40,157 nt of DNA from Candidatus Hydrogenedentota bacterium (GCA_903902895.1 CAIUWO010000677.1:1-40157); one strand, 5' to 3'. Shown: positions 24,178 through 31,366, counted from the first letter of the stretch. Program-made: numbers and translations. The notes: generated from the letters alone by a model not told the origin.

Positions 24178-24474
24178 TCCCACCGGTCTGGGCCCTTGCC
24201 CCCCAAACCGTCTGCCGTTTCGGGGTTTGGCGATGTTTGGCGCGATGGGTGCGGGTTTTCCCGGCGGCGCCCAAAAACAGCCCCGGTCCGCACTGTGCCT
24301 GAAAAGTCCTGCGCCCCGGGGATAAAGCGCCTTCTCGAAACCACCATGAAGGGGTGTCCCGGCCCCTGGGGCCGGTTGGGTCGCTCAAGCATGAGGAAAC
24401 CCGGCAGGTTGGTCTGTTAGAATAAACGCCACTTTTATGGAATTTCCGCAACACCAACATAGGAGACATGAGTC

Positions 24475-25233
24475 ATGCGTTTGAAGGACAAAGTTGCCAT
24501 TATCACCGGCGCGGGCATGGGCATGGGCCGCGAGGCGTCAGTCATTTTTGCGCGCGAAGGCGCGAAGGTTGTGGTCTTTGACATCAACGAGGCGGCCGCC
24601 ACTGAGACCGCCGCGCTGATCGCCGCGGACGGCGGCGAGGCGCTGGTCGTGGTCGGCGATGTGAGCAAGGAAGCCGACGTGAAGGCCGCCATCGACGCGG
24701 GCGTTGCCAAGTTCGGCAAGCTTCACATTCTTTACGCCAACGCGGGCGTGCTCAACAAGAAACTCGACCTGTCGGTCATCGACACGACCGAGGAGAACTG
24801 GGACCGCATGCAGGCGATCAACCTGAAGGGCCCCTTCTTCCTGACCAAGCACGGCATTCCGGCGCTCAAGAAGAGCGGCGGCGGCTCGATCATCCTGATC
24901 GGGTCCATCTCCGCCCTGGTCGGCTTCACGCTCGCCCAGGACTCCTACACCTGCGCCAAGGGCGCGCTCATCTCGCTGACCAAGTCGCTCGCCATCCAGT
25001 TCGGCCCGGACAACATCCGCACCAACATCATCCACCCCGGCATGATCGACACGCCGCTGCAGGCCCCCTACCTCAACGAGGACAAGAAGAAGGCCATCGC
25101 CGCCGAGATCCCCATCCGCCGCCTCGGCGTCGCCAGCGACATCGCCAACGCGGCGCTCTACTTCGCCAGCGACGAGTCCAGCTTCTGCAATGGCGCGGAA
25201 CTGGTGGTTGACGGCGGTTTCTTCGCCAGCTAA
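24475..25233 (+). CDS. Classical SDR family oxidoreductase
   Basis: A 252-aa short-chain dehydrogenase/reductase of normal length. The cofactor motif is TGAGMGMG at residue ~11, followed by DINEA after strand 2 (suggesting NAD preference), YANAG, the catalytic Ser in IGSISALVG, and YTCAK (YxxxK) near residue 160, then HPGMIDTPL and the C-terminal VVDGGFF. It oxidises or reduces an alcohol/ketone; the substrate is not evident. AGGAG lies 9 nt upstream of the ATG. The gene stands alone, with a strong terminator after it. Third positions are unusually rich in C, which may mark high expression. Confidence 0.93.
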   Translation: MRLKDKVAIITGAGMGMGREASVIFAREGAKVVVFDINEAAATETAALIAADGGEALVVVGDVSKEADVKAAIDAGVAKFGKLHILYANAGVLNKKLDLSVIDTTEENWDRMQAINLKGPFFLTKHGIPALKKSGGGSIILIGSISALVGFTLAQDSYTCAKGALISLTKSLAIQFGPDNIRTNIIHPGMIDTPLQAPYLNEDKKKAIAAEIPIRRLGVASDIANAALYFASDESSFCNGAELVVDGGFFAS

Positions 25234-25259
25234 GCAAAAGGCAACCACGAGCCCATTCA

Positions 25260-25300
25260 AGCGCGGCCGGGACCCTGTTCCGGCCGCGCTCCTTCTTTCT
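25260..25300 (+). terminator. Rho-independent terminator after the SDR gene
   Basis: An 11-bp perfect stem, AGCGCGGCCGG (25260-25270) / CCGGCCGCGCT (25280-25290), with a 9-nt loop, followed by a pyrimidine-rich tail CCTTCTTTCT. Confidence 0.85.
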
Positions 25301-25322
25301 CCGGAAAAGCCCCACCGCCAAC

Positions 25323-25351
25323 TTGACAAGTTATGAGCATATGCTTATAAT
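25323..25351 (+). promoter_or_regulatory. Consensus sigma70-type promoter of the DUF134 gene
   Basis: TTGACA (25323-25328) and TATAAT (25346-25351) are separated by exactly 17 bp; both match consensus perfectly. A GGAGG (25360-25364) sits 7 nt before the ATG, so the leader is very short. Confidence 0.92.
25331..25350. promoter_or_regulatory. Palindromic operator in the DUF134 promoter spacer
   Basis: A 20-bp dyad centred on 25340/25341 with 9 of 10 pairs matching: TTATGAGCAT and ATGCTTATAA. Its core AGCATATGCT is exact. It fills the -35/-10 spacer and overlaps the -10 box, so a bound protein would block transcription. Autoregulation by the DUF134 protein is inferred. Confidence 0.75.
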
Positions 25352-25371
25352 AACGACCTGGAGGTTTTCTC

Positions 25372-25920
25372 ATGGCCCGGCCCCGATGCTGTCGCTCCAT
25401 TGACGCGCTGCCCAAGGTGACCCACTTCAAGCCGCAGGGGGTTCCCCTGCGGACACTGGAGGTGGTGCAACTGGCGGTGGAGGAATTGGAGGCGCTGCGA
25501 CTGGCCGACCTGGAGGGCCTCTACCACGAAGCGGCGGCGGAACGCATGAACGTTTCGCGGGCCACCTTTGGACGGATTGTTGCGGAGGCGCGCCGGAAAG
25601 TCGCGGAAGCGCTGGTTTCCGGAAAGGCGCTGCGGATCGAAGGAGGTGATTTTGCGATGCCAGAGACAACCGAGACAAGAATGAGGACCTTTGTGTGCGA
25701 CGACTGCGCGCATGCGTGGCCGTTGGCGTGCGGCACGGGCCACCCGGAGGCGTGCCCGGCATGCGGCGGACTGAATATCCACCGGTCGGCCGAGGAGGCC
25801 GGCAAGGGCTGCGGCCACGGACCCGGCCACGGGCACGGACAGCACCACGGCGAGCAGGGCCACCACGGCCATCATGGGCAGGGCTGCTGCGGTGGCAAGA
25901 AGCAACACTGCAAGAGCTGA
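25372..25920 (+). CDS. DUF134 (UPF0251) DNA-binding protein with zinc-ribbon and His-rich tail
   Basis: A 182-aa protein. Residues 1-95 are a DUF134 domain: RPRCCRSIDALPKVTHFKPQG, then LEELEALRLADLEGLYHEAAAERMNVSRATFGRIV, a sigma-like helix-turn-helix. Residues ~105-135 have a CDDCAHAW...CPACGG zinc-ribbon-like pair, and the last ~45 residues are Gly/His/Cys rich (GHGPGHGHGQHHGEQGHHGHHG), a likely metal-binding tail. DUF134 proteins are putative regulators, often found next to NifX/NifB-like dinitrogenase-cofactor family genes; no such neighbour is present here. Metal-responsive regulation is a reasonable guess. A terminator-like hairpin follows the stop. Confidence 0.88.
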   Translation: MARPRCCRSIDALPKVTHFKPQGVPLRTLEVVQLAVEELEALRLADLEGLYHEAAAERMNVSRATFGRIVAEARRKVAEALVSGKALRIEGGDFAMPETTETRMRTFVCDDCAHAWPLACGTGHPEACPACGGLNIHRSAEEAGKGCGHGPGHGHGQHHGEQGHHGHHGQGCCGGKKQHCKS

Positions 25921-25962
25921 ACAAGGGTGTGCTTGCGCGCGGTGCGCAGGCCGCCCATCGTC

Positions 25963-26004
25963 TTCCCGCCGAGTCTGCGGATTGCATCGGCGGGAATTCT
26001 GTTT
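25963..26004 (+). terminator. Probable terminator after the DUF134 gene
   Basis: A perfect 10-bp stem TTCCCGCCGA (25963-25972) / TCGGCGGGAA (25987-25996) with a 14-nt loop, followed by TTCTGTTTGTG on the plus strand. It lies between convergent genes; the minus strand lacks a T-tract. Confidence 0.6.
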
Positions 26005-26043
26005 GTGCAGGGGCATTCCCCTGGAGGCGTTCGCGGCGGCTTT

Positions 26044-26589
26044 CTAGCCGCGCTTCTTCTTGTCCAGCGAGTCGCGCAGCGCCTTGAGACTGTCCATGGT
26101 GGAGGTGTCGAGGCGGTCCTCTAGCAGGTTGGGCTGGGCGGCGTTGCGGCTGTGCATGGCCAGTCCGTCGCGCAGCTGGCCCTGGTGGTCGCGCACGGCC
26201 TTGATGAAGTGGTCGGCGTCCATGGACATGGAGCCGAGGCCGCGGCACAGGTTGCGCAGGCTGTTGTCGTTGCTGACCACGATGCATTCAAGGCGTTTGA
26301 CCGTGGTGTAGACCATGCGCTCGATCACGGCGTCGGCCGACAGGTGGCCCGGCGAGTATATGATTTCCAGGCCGGGCACGCCGCGCGCGCTCTGGCTGTC
26401 GTGGATGCGCGCGTACTGGTCGCGGCCGTCGAAGACGACGGTAACGCGGTGGCGCGTGGCAAGGCAGAACCCGACCAGCTTCTCGACGAAGGCCTCGCGG
26501 GCCGCCTCGAAATTCTTGAGGGCGAGCGGCCGCAGCAGCGAGGACTGGTGGACCACGTTGTAGCCGTCCACGAGATAGTGTTCCGCCAT
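26044..26589 (-). CDS. NYN domain (YacP/Rae1-like) RNA endonuclease family protein
   Basis: About 181 aa. The NYN/PIN-like fold is indicated by HYLVDGYNVVHQSS at the N-terminus, VTVVFDGRDQYA, GLEIIYSPGHLSADAVIERMV and VVSNDNSLRNLCRG, the series of acidic active-site positions of YacP-family nucleases. The Bacillus member Rae1 cuts mRNA in the ribosome; a similar role is possible but unproven. The ATG at 26589 lies 7 nt after the alr stop with an AGGA before it; the track ORF runs 15 codons further into alr. Likely co-transcribed with pgsA and alr. Confidence 0.85.
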   Translation of the reverse strand: MAEHYLVDGYNVVHQSSLLRPLALKNFEAAREAFVEKLVGFCLATRHRVTVVFDGRDQYARIHDSQSARGVPGLEIIYSPGHLSADAVIERMVYTTVKRLECIVVSNDNSLRNLCRGLGSMSMDADHFIKAVRDHQGQLRDGLAMHSRNAAQPNLLEDRLDTSTMDSLKALRDSLDKKKRG

Positions 26590-26596
26590 GGTCCTG

Positions 26597-27733
26597 CTAT
26601 TCCTCTTCCCCGCCGCCGGTGTATTCGCGGACAACCCGCTTTCCGATGCCGGTGAGGATGTCGTAGGAAATGGTGCCGGCGCGGCGCGCCAGTTCCTCGG
26701 CGGTGACGGTCTCGTCGCCGTCGCCGCCGATCAGCGTGGCCGTGTCGCCGGGGTGCACCTCGGGCAGCGCGCTCACATCGACCACGGTCTGGTCCATGCT
26801 GATGATGCCGCGCACGGGGCAGCGCCGGCCGCGAAGCAGCACGTCGGCGTTGTTGGACAGGTGGCGGCGGTAGCCGTCGGCGTAGCCGACGGGGAGCACG
26901 GCAATGCGGATCGGCCCGTTGGCCGTGAAGCTGCGGTTGTAGCCGATGCTCGCGCCGTCGGGCAGGTCGCGCACCTGCACCACGTGCGTTTCCCAGCGCA
27001 GCACGCGCCGCAGCGGCGAGCGCTCCGAACTGTCGGCCACGGGCCACACGCCGTAGCTGATCAGCCCCGGCCGCACGGCGTCAAAGAGGCTGTCGGGGTA
27101 GTTGATGATGGCGGCGCTGTTCGCCGCGTGGGCGAACTCAAAGGGGATGCCGCGTTTTTCGATCTCGCGCACCGCCTGCCGGAAGACCTTGATCTGGGCA
27201 AGCGTGAACGGGTCGTCGGGCACGTCGGACGAGGGGAAATGGGTGGCAATGCCCTCAATGTCGATGTGGGTGATGCGCGAGATGGCTTGGAGCGCGTCGG
27301 GCGCCTCATTGGCGGCAAAGCCCTGGCGGCCCATGCCCGTGTCCACCTTGCAGTGGACCGAGGTGACCCGGCCAGCCTCGCGGGCCAGCTCGCCCAGCCG
27401 CTGCGCCGTGGCAATGTCCGAAATCATCAGCGTCAGCCGGTGTTCCACAACGAGGCCGAGCCCGTCCGCGTGGGGGTTGACCATGACCAGAATGGGTGCG
27501 TCGATACCCGCCGCTCGCAGGACCACCGCCTCCTGCACGGTGGCCACGCCGAGCATGCCTGCCCCGGCCCGCAGCGCCGCGCGGCCCAGCGGCACTGCCC
27601 CGTGCCCGTAGCCGTCCGCCTTGATGACGGCGATGATGCGCCGCTTGGGGCCCGCAAAATTGCGGACCACGCCCAGGTTGTGGGCGTACGCGTCGAGATC
27701 AATGATGGCCCGCGACGGGCCTTCGTATTTCAT
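26597..27733 (-). CDS. alr: Alanine racemase
   Basis: A 378-aa PLP enzyme that makes D-alanine for peptidoglycan. The PLP lysine is in VIKADGYGHG at residue ~37. HCKVDTGMGRQGF, HFPSSD, FEFAHAANSAAIINYP, RPGLISYG and the second catalytic Tyr in SIGYNRSF complete the family set, ending with RGIISMDQTVVDVS. The ATG at 27733 gives the normal family length, whereas the track ORF adds 67 unrelated residues. A GAGG lies about 12 nt upstream. It follows pgsA by 19 nt. Confidence 0.97.
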   Translation of the reverse strand: MKYEGPSRAIIDLDAYAHNLGVVRNFAGPKRRIIAVIKADGYGHGAVPLGRAALRAGAGMLGVATVQEAVVLRAAGIDAPILVMVNPHADGLGLVVEHRLTLMISDIATAQRLGELAREAGRVTSVHCKVDTGMGRQGFAANEAPDALQAISRITHIDIEGIATHFPSSDVPDDPFTLAQIKVFRQAVREIEKRGIPFEFAHAANSAAIINYPDSLFDAVRPGLISYGVWPVADSSERSPLRRVLRWETHVVQVRDLPDGASIGYNRSFTANGPIRIAVLPVGYADGYRRHLSNNADVLLRGRRCPVRGIISMDQTVVDVSALPEVHPGDTATLIGGDGDETVTAEELARRAGTISYDILTGIGKRVVREYTGGGEEE

Positions 27734-27752
27734 GGGACAAAACCTCGCGCGC

Positions 27753-28331
27753 CTACGCGGCGTCGTGCAGTTTGAGCGCCTTCCAGTTGGCCCAGCCGAA
27801 CTGCGCGCCCGACCACACCGTGTACACGGAAACGGCAATAATGCCCCACATGGAGCAGAAACGCAGCCATTCAAGATGCTCCGCGCCGAAAATGAGGCGG
27901 TGGAGAATCGCCAGCGCCAGGAACACAAACACAAAGACCATCTGGATGACCGTTTTGGCCTTGCCGTAGGCGTTGGCCGGCAGTATGAGCCCCTCGGCCG
28001 CGGCCAGCGACCGCGCGCCGGTGATCAGAAACTCGCGCCCGAGAATGGCCACCACGGTCCAGCCGGGCAGATGCAGCTCGGGCATGCGCATCATCATCAC
28101 AAACGCCGCCACCATGAGCACCTTGTCCGCGACCGGGTCCATGAGTTTGCCGAAATTGCTGACCAGGTTGCGCTCGCGGGCAATCTTGCCGTCGTAGTAG
28201 TCGGTGACCGCCGCCGCCGCAAACAGCACATACGCCAGCGCGTACGAGCCGGTGTGGTCAAACGACATGAAAACCACGAAGAACACCGTGAGCACACACC
28301 GGGCCATGGTCAGTTGATTTGGTAGGTTCAT
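27753..28331 (-). CDS. pgsA: CDP-diacylglycerol-glycerol-3-phosphate 3-phosphatidyltransferase
   Basis: A 192-aa integral membrane enzyme that forms phosphatidylglycerol phosphate from CDP-diacylglycerol. The CDP-alcohol phosphatidyltransferase signature is complete: DYYDGKIAR, then FGKLMDPVADK (D-x2-D-G-x2-A-R-x8-G-x3-D-x3-D). About five membrane helices are visible. The start MNLPNQLTMAR is the usual one for PgsA; the 12 extra codons in the track are not needed. It is the first gene of the pgsA - alr - NYN operon. Confidence 0.93.
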   Translation of the reverse strand: MNLPNQLTMARCVLTVFFVVFMSFDHTGSYALAYVLFAAAAVTDYYDGKIARERNLVSNFGKLMDPVADKVLMVAAFVMMMRMPELHLPGWTVVAILGREFLITGARSLAAAEGLILPANAYGKAKTVIQMVFVFVFLALAILHRLIFGAEHLEWLRFCSMWGIIAVSVYTVWSGAQFGWANWKALKLHDAA

Positions 28332-28374
28332 GCATCCATAGTAACATTTTGCGGGGAAATGCCGCATCTCCGAA

Positions 28375-28559
28375 GGGGACTGGCATCCTGTTTCCGCCGA
28401 GGACCGGTGTCCGCAAGAAGGCCGGTACCGGAAACAGGCGCCTGTACCCGGGAATCGAGGGCCGTGCGGATGGGGGCGGGCACGGGTACAGCCACCGATT
28501 TCATGGCGGTGCTTTGCAGGCGCGGTCGGGCGCTTGGTGTGAAATCGGTGGCAGTCCCC
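28375..28559. repeat. 185-bp MITE/BIME-like element with inverted ends and three hairpins
   Basis: This occupies most of the 341-bp gap (28332-28672) before cysE. Ends GGGGACTGGCA (28375-28385) and TGGCAGTCCCC (28549-28559) are inverted with one mismatch. Inside are three successive perfect stems: CCTGTTTCCG/CGGAAACAGG (28387-28396, 28429-28438), CTGTACCCG/CGGGTACAG (28442-28450, 28483-28491) and GCCACCGATTTCA/TGAAATCGGTGGC (28491-28503, 28540-28552). It resembles REP/BIME elements moved by TnpA_REP transposases; a structured leader RNA is the alternative. The ~110 bp from here to cysE show no other clear signal. Confidence 0.7.
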
Positions 28560-28672
28560 CTGCGGGTATGATTTTTCCCCGGCGGATGTTCCTCATGCTA
28601 TCCTATGCGGATTCCGGCGCAGCAGGACGGGGTCGGCCCGCGCATTTCTACCGGAATTGGAGCCCCTTTTTC

Positions 28673-29581
28673 ATGACAAACGACACCCCCCGGGACGTGA
28701 TTTGGGAGACGATCCGCAGCGAGGCCGCCGAGGGCGTCTGGCGCGAGCCGATGCTGTCGAGTTTTCTGCATTCGTCCATTTTGAGCCACAAGACGCTCGA
28801 AGACGCCCTGTGTTTCGTGCTGGCGCACAAGTTGGAGAGCGTGACGCTGCCGGCGCTGTCGCTGCGAGACCTGATGGAGGAGGCGCACACCGAGGACCCG
28901 GAACTGGGCGCCTGCGCACGGGCCGACATTGAGGCCGTGCGCCACCGCGACCCGGCCTGCCGCATGTATTCGCAGCCCCTGCTGTACTTCAAGGGATACC
29001 TCTCGCTGCAGGCCTACCGCATCGCCCACCATTATTGGCACCAGGACCGCATCCACCTGGCGCTGTTCCTGCAAAGCCGCATTTCGGAGCGTTTTGCCGT
29101 TGATATCCATCCGGCCGCGCAGATAGGCCGCGGCATCTTCATTGACCACGCCACCGGCGTGGTCATCGGCGAAACCGCCGTGGTCGAGGACAACGTGTCC
29201 ATGCTGCACGCCGTCACCCTGGGCGGCACCGGCAAGGAATGGGGTGACCGCCATCCCAAGGTGCGCCACGGCGTGCTCATCGCCGCGGGCGCCAAAATCC
29301 TCGGCAACATCGAGATCGGTGAGGGCGCCAAAGTGGCCGCAGGCGCCGTGGTGCTCAAGTCAGTGCCCGCCCATGCCACCGTGGCCGGGGTGCCCGCCCG
29401 CCGCATCGGCATGGAAACCTCCGACCAGCCCGCGCTCGACATGGACCAGCAAATTGGCGACAGCGCCGTCTGCGCGCCGCCGTGCAACTGTCCCATTGAC
29501 TCCTGCAAACGGGAAACCCTGCCACGGTGCATGTTCCCCAATGGTTCTGAAGAGGAGCAGGACGGGGCGGAGAAGAAGTAG
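28673..29581 (+). CDS. cysE: Serine O-acetyltransferase
   Basis: A 302-aa enzyme that acetylates L-serine with acetyl-CoA, the first step of cysteine synthesis. An N-terminal helical domain (WETIRSEAAEG..., DIEAVRHRDPACR) is followed by a left-handed beta-helix of hexapeptide repeats: VDIHPAAQIGRGIFIDHATGVVIGE with the catalytic His, LGGTGKEWGDRHPKV, and GAKILGNIEIGEGAKVAAGAVV, closing with VAGVPARRIG. The ATG at 28673 begins at MTNDTPRDVIWE; the track ORF adds 118 residues from the repeat element. The C-terminal ~45 residues (Cys-containing, acidic) are an extension beyond the core fold. Confidence 0.95.
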   Translation: MTNDTPRDVIWETIRSEAAEGVWREPMLSSFLHSSILSHKTLEDALCFVLAHKLESVTLPALSLRDLMEEAHTEDPELGACARADIEAVRHRDPACRMYSQPLLYFKGYLSLQAYRIAHHYWHQDRIHLALFLQSRISERFAVDIHPAAQIGRGIFIDHATGVVIGETAVVEDNVSMLHAVTLGGTGKEWGDRHPKVRHGVLIAAGAKILGNIEIGEGAKVAAGAVVLKSVPAHATVAGVPARRIGMETSDQPALDMDQQIGDSAVCAPPCNCPIDSCKRETLPRCMFPNGSEEEQDGAEKK

Positions 29582-29594
29582 ACAAGGCCAAGGT

Positions 29595-29691
29595 ATGGAC
29601 AAAATGGACAAGCTGGACGGCATGGACTGAATCCGAAAAGAACCGTACAATCCCTGCCCATCCCGTCCATATAGTCCATCCCGCCCATCCA
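29595..29691. repeat. Hairpin element with 9-bp-period ATGGAC/GTCCAT units, copy 2
   Basis: Left half: (A/C)TGGAC at 29595, 29604, 29613 and 29622, exactly 9 bp apart. Right half: G(T/C)CCAT at 29656, 29665, 29674 and 29683, also 9 bp apart and reverse-complementary. The two 36-bp halves flank a 25-bp loop. Only the hexamers are conserved; the three bases between vary. Spurious ORFs through it read MDKMDKLDGMD and similar. It lies just after cysE. Confidence 0.8.
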
Positions 29692-29727
29692 TTCAGGCGG
29701 ACCCCGCAAGCTCCTCCGTCACTTCTA

Positions 29728-29756
29728 TTGACCTTTTCCCCGCAGCAATGTATACT
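29728..29756 (+). promoter_or_regulatory. Promoter of the nucleotidyltransferase gene pair
   Basis: TTGACC (29728-29733) and TATACT (29751-29756) with a 17-bp spacer. The predicted start near 29763 gives a leader of only about 22 nt, all inside the following palindrome. Confidence 0.85.
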
Positions 29757-29783
29757 TTACCCACTCAGACTGAGTGGATAAAG
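29755..29783. promoter_or_regulatory. 29-bp palindromic operator from the -10 box to the start codon
   Basis: CCACTCAG (29761-29768) and CTGAGTGG (29770-29777) are exact around a single A; after one mismatch (29760/29778) five more pairs match, CTTTA and TAAAG. In total 13 of 14 pairs match. It covers the end of the -10 box and the whole leader and stops one base before the ATG. It could act as a DNA operator, and as RNA it would fold into a hairpin hiding the weak GTGGA ribosome binding site. Confidence 0.85.
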
Positions 29784-29784
29784 C

Positions 29785-30381
29785 ATGAATATCGGCCCCA
29801 ACGAACTCGATAAAGCGTTGCGATTGCTCGGCGGACATCTGCGCTTGCAGGAAGCCCCGCCCATGAGCCTTGTCGTGTGCGGCGGGGCGGCGTTGCTGGC
29901 CCGGGGGTTCCAGACTAGGACCACGCAAGATGTTGATATTCTTGCCTTTATGGACGAAGAGCGAAACCTGGTGACACCCGTTCCGCTGCCCGATGACCTG
30001 ATTGAGGCGGCTGACCGCGCGGCGAAAACGCTTGGTTTGCCGGAAAACTGGCTCAACAACGAACCCAGCGCGCGGGAGAGCGGCCTGTTTCAGCGGGGCC
30101 TTCCCGAGGGCATCACGCAGCGCATGGTTTGCCGCGAGTATGGCAGCCATTTGCGGGTGTTTTTTGTTGGACGGCTGGACCAGATTCATTTCAAACTGCT
30201 GGCGGCTGCCAATGTGGGCGGCCGTCATCTGGACGATTTGCTCGCGCTGGCGCCCACGGCCGATGAGCTCGAACAGGCGGCGCGGTGGGCGATAGCCCGC
30301 AAGCCCGACCCCGCCTTTGCGCAAACACTGACCGGCCTGCTGGGGTATCTCGGTTATGGCAACCTCGCTGAAAGACTATAG
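29785..30381 (+). CDS. Nucleotidyltransferase-like protein (DUF6036 / AbiEii-like)
   Basis: A 198-aa protein. The polymerase-beta-like nucleotidyltransferase signature is present: VCGGAALLARGFQTRTTQDVDIL near residue 30, that is GG-A followed by the DVD metal-binding pair. A later DQIHFKLLAAANVGGRHLDDLLAL matches the Lys- and Asp-containing segment of DUF6036 and AbiEii-type proteins. Related enzymes (MenA, AbiEii) are toxins that nucleotidylate tRNA ends; whether this one is a toxin is inferred from fold and context only. Its strong promoter is covered by a palindrome, and its end overlaps the next gene by 26 nt, both typical of autoregulated two-gene modules. I see no signal peptide or membrane part. 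Confidence 0.78.
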   Translation: MNIGPNELDKALRLLGGHLRLQEAPPMSLVVCGGAALLARGFQTRTTQDVDILAFMDEERNLVTPVPLPDDLIEAADRAAKTLGLPENWLNNEPSARESGLFQRGLPEGITQRMVCREYGSHLRVFFVGRLDQIHFKLLAAANVGGRHLDDLLALAPTADELEQAARWAIARKPDPAFAQTLTGLLGYLGYGNLAERL

Positions 30382-31366
30382 CGGCGGCGTCCTCGACGGC
30401 ATGCTCGGTTTTCTCTGGCGTCAATGGTCGGCGCTGGGGGTGGCCGGCTATGGGGGCCAGTCGCACCGTCATTTCGTGGACCCTGAAGCGGCGCTGATGC
30501 TCCTGTGCGCCTGCGGCCGCTACGACGCGCGGCTCTTTGACGAGGCGCTTGACTGGCTGGTGAAGTACGAGCGCTTCGTCAACGTGCAGCGCCTGCGCAC
30601 GATAGTCGGCCAGGAACCCTGCACGGGCACGGCCGTGCTGGCCGGTGTGGCCCGCTTTCTGGCCAAACGCACCAAGCAGCGGCGCTGGGACAGCCTGTGC
30701 CCCGCCAAAGAGTCCACTGCGGAGCCCATACCGCTGTTTCTCGGGCGCGACGGCCGTCCGCTGCCCGTGCTCACCGAGCCGGACCCCGATTTCCTGCACG
30801 CCGGACTGCTGCGCGGTCCCGCCCTGCTGCGCGGCCATTCGGGCTTCCGCACTGTGGGCAAGGGCGCGGCGCTCACCCGGCTGCGCGCCCTGCTCGGCGT
30901 CAACGCGCGCTGCGAAATCCTGCTCTTCCTCATGACCCATCCCTTCGGCTATCCGCGCCGCATTGCCGCCGAAGGCCACTACGCCCAGAAGACCATCCAC
31001 GATGCGCTGGACGACATGGCGCTGTCCGGCTTCATCCGCGCCATCAAGGGCAAGCGCGAACGGCTGTGCCGGCTTGAAACCCGCGAATTCGTCAAAACCC
31101 TGCTCGACAAGGGCGCCGCGCCCGAATGGGTGAACTGGCCCCGCGTGCTCGGCGCGCTCGACCAGGCATGGACCGCGCTCGACGCGCTGGCCCGGGACGA
31201 GTCAGACCCGCTTTTGGAGCGCAGCCAGGCCCAAGCAGTCGCCGACGCGCTCACCCTGCGCCTGCACGGCGCGGCCACGCTGCCCGAACTGCCCGCCCCC
31301 AAGAACGACGAACTGGCCGCCGCCCTGCTGCCGTTCCAGCAGACGCTCAAATTGCTGGAGGGGTAA
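30356..31366 (+). CDS. Uncharacterised partner protein with a winged-helix-like segment
   Basis: A 336-aa soluble protein. Around residues 175-245 it has NARCEILLFLMTHPFGYPRRIAAEGHYAQKTIHDALDDMALSGFIRAIKGKRERL, a helix-turn-helix plus wing pattern. The N-terminal half is helical, with MLCACGRYDARLFDEALDWLVKYERF; the C-terminal part contains RSQAQAVADALTLRLHG. The start codon lies inside the end of the nucleotidyltransferase gene (26-nt overlap, different frame). In AbiE-type modules the partner of the nucleotidyltransferase is a winged-helix antitoxin and repressor; this protein is much larger and its gene is second, so it may be a different kind of partner. It is the best candidate to bind the 29755-29783 palindrome. 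Confidence 0.7.
   Translation: MATSLKDYSGGVLDGMLGFLWRQWSALGVAGYGGQSHRHFVDPEAALMLLCACGRYDARLFDEALDWLVKYERFVNVQRLRTIVGQEPCTGTAVLAGVARFLAKRTKQRRWDSLCPAKESTAEPIPLFLGRDGRPLPVLTEPDPDFLHAGLLRGPALLRGHSGFRTVGKGAALTRLRALLGVNARCEILLFLMTHPFGYPRRIAAEGHYAQKTIHDALDDMALSGFIRAIKGKRERLCRLETREFVKTLLDKGAAPEWVNWPRVLGALDQAWTALDALARDESDPLLERSQAQAVADALTLRLHGAATLPELPAPKNDELAAALLPFQQTLKLLEG

Larger units (their letters stand above)
23831..24474. other. 644-bp gene-free stretch between tetR and the SDR gene
   Basis: It contains the tetR promoter/operator (23902-23956), a repeat hairpin (24106-24177) and a perfect 8-bp-arm GC palindrome CCGGCCCC-T-GGGGCCGG (24359-24375). ORFs of the track here (24052-24420 and its minus-strand shadows) have repetitive or unbalanced composition and no ribosome binding site, so I do not call them. 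A weak -10-like TAGAAT at 24418-24423 may serve the SDR gene; I see no matching -35 box. Confidence 0.6.

Noticed and set aside
24052-24420. Plus ORF of 122 aa and opposing ORFs in the tetR-SDR gap
   Set aside because: They run through the 9-bp repeat hairpin (reads such as WTLWTRWTT), lack ribosome binding sites and resemble no protein.
29032-29709. Minus ORF of 225 aa opposite cysE, starting MRGPPEWMGGMDYMDGM
   Set aside because: Its N-terminus is the 9-bp repeat and the rest is antisense to the conserved CysE beta-helix.
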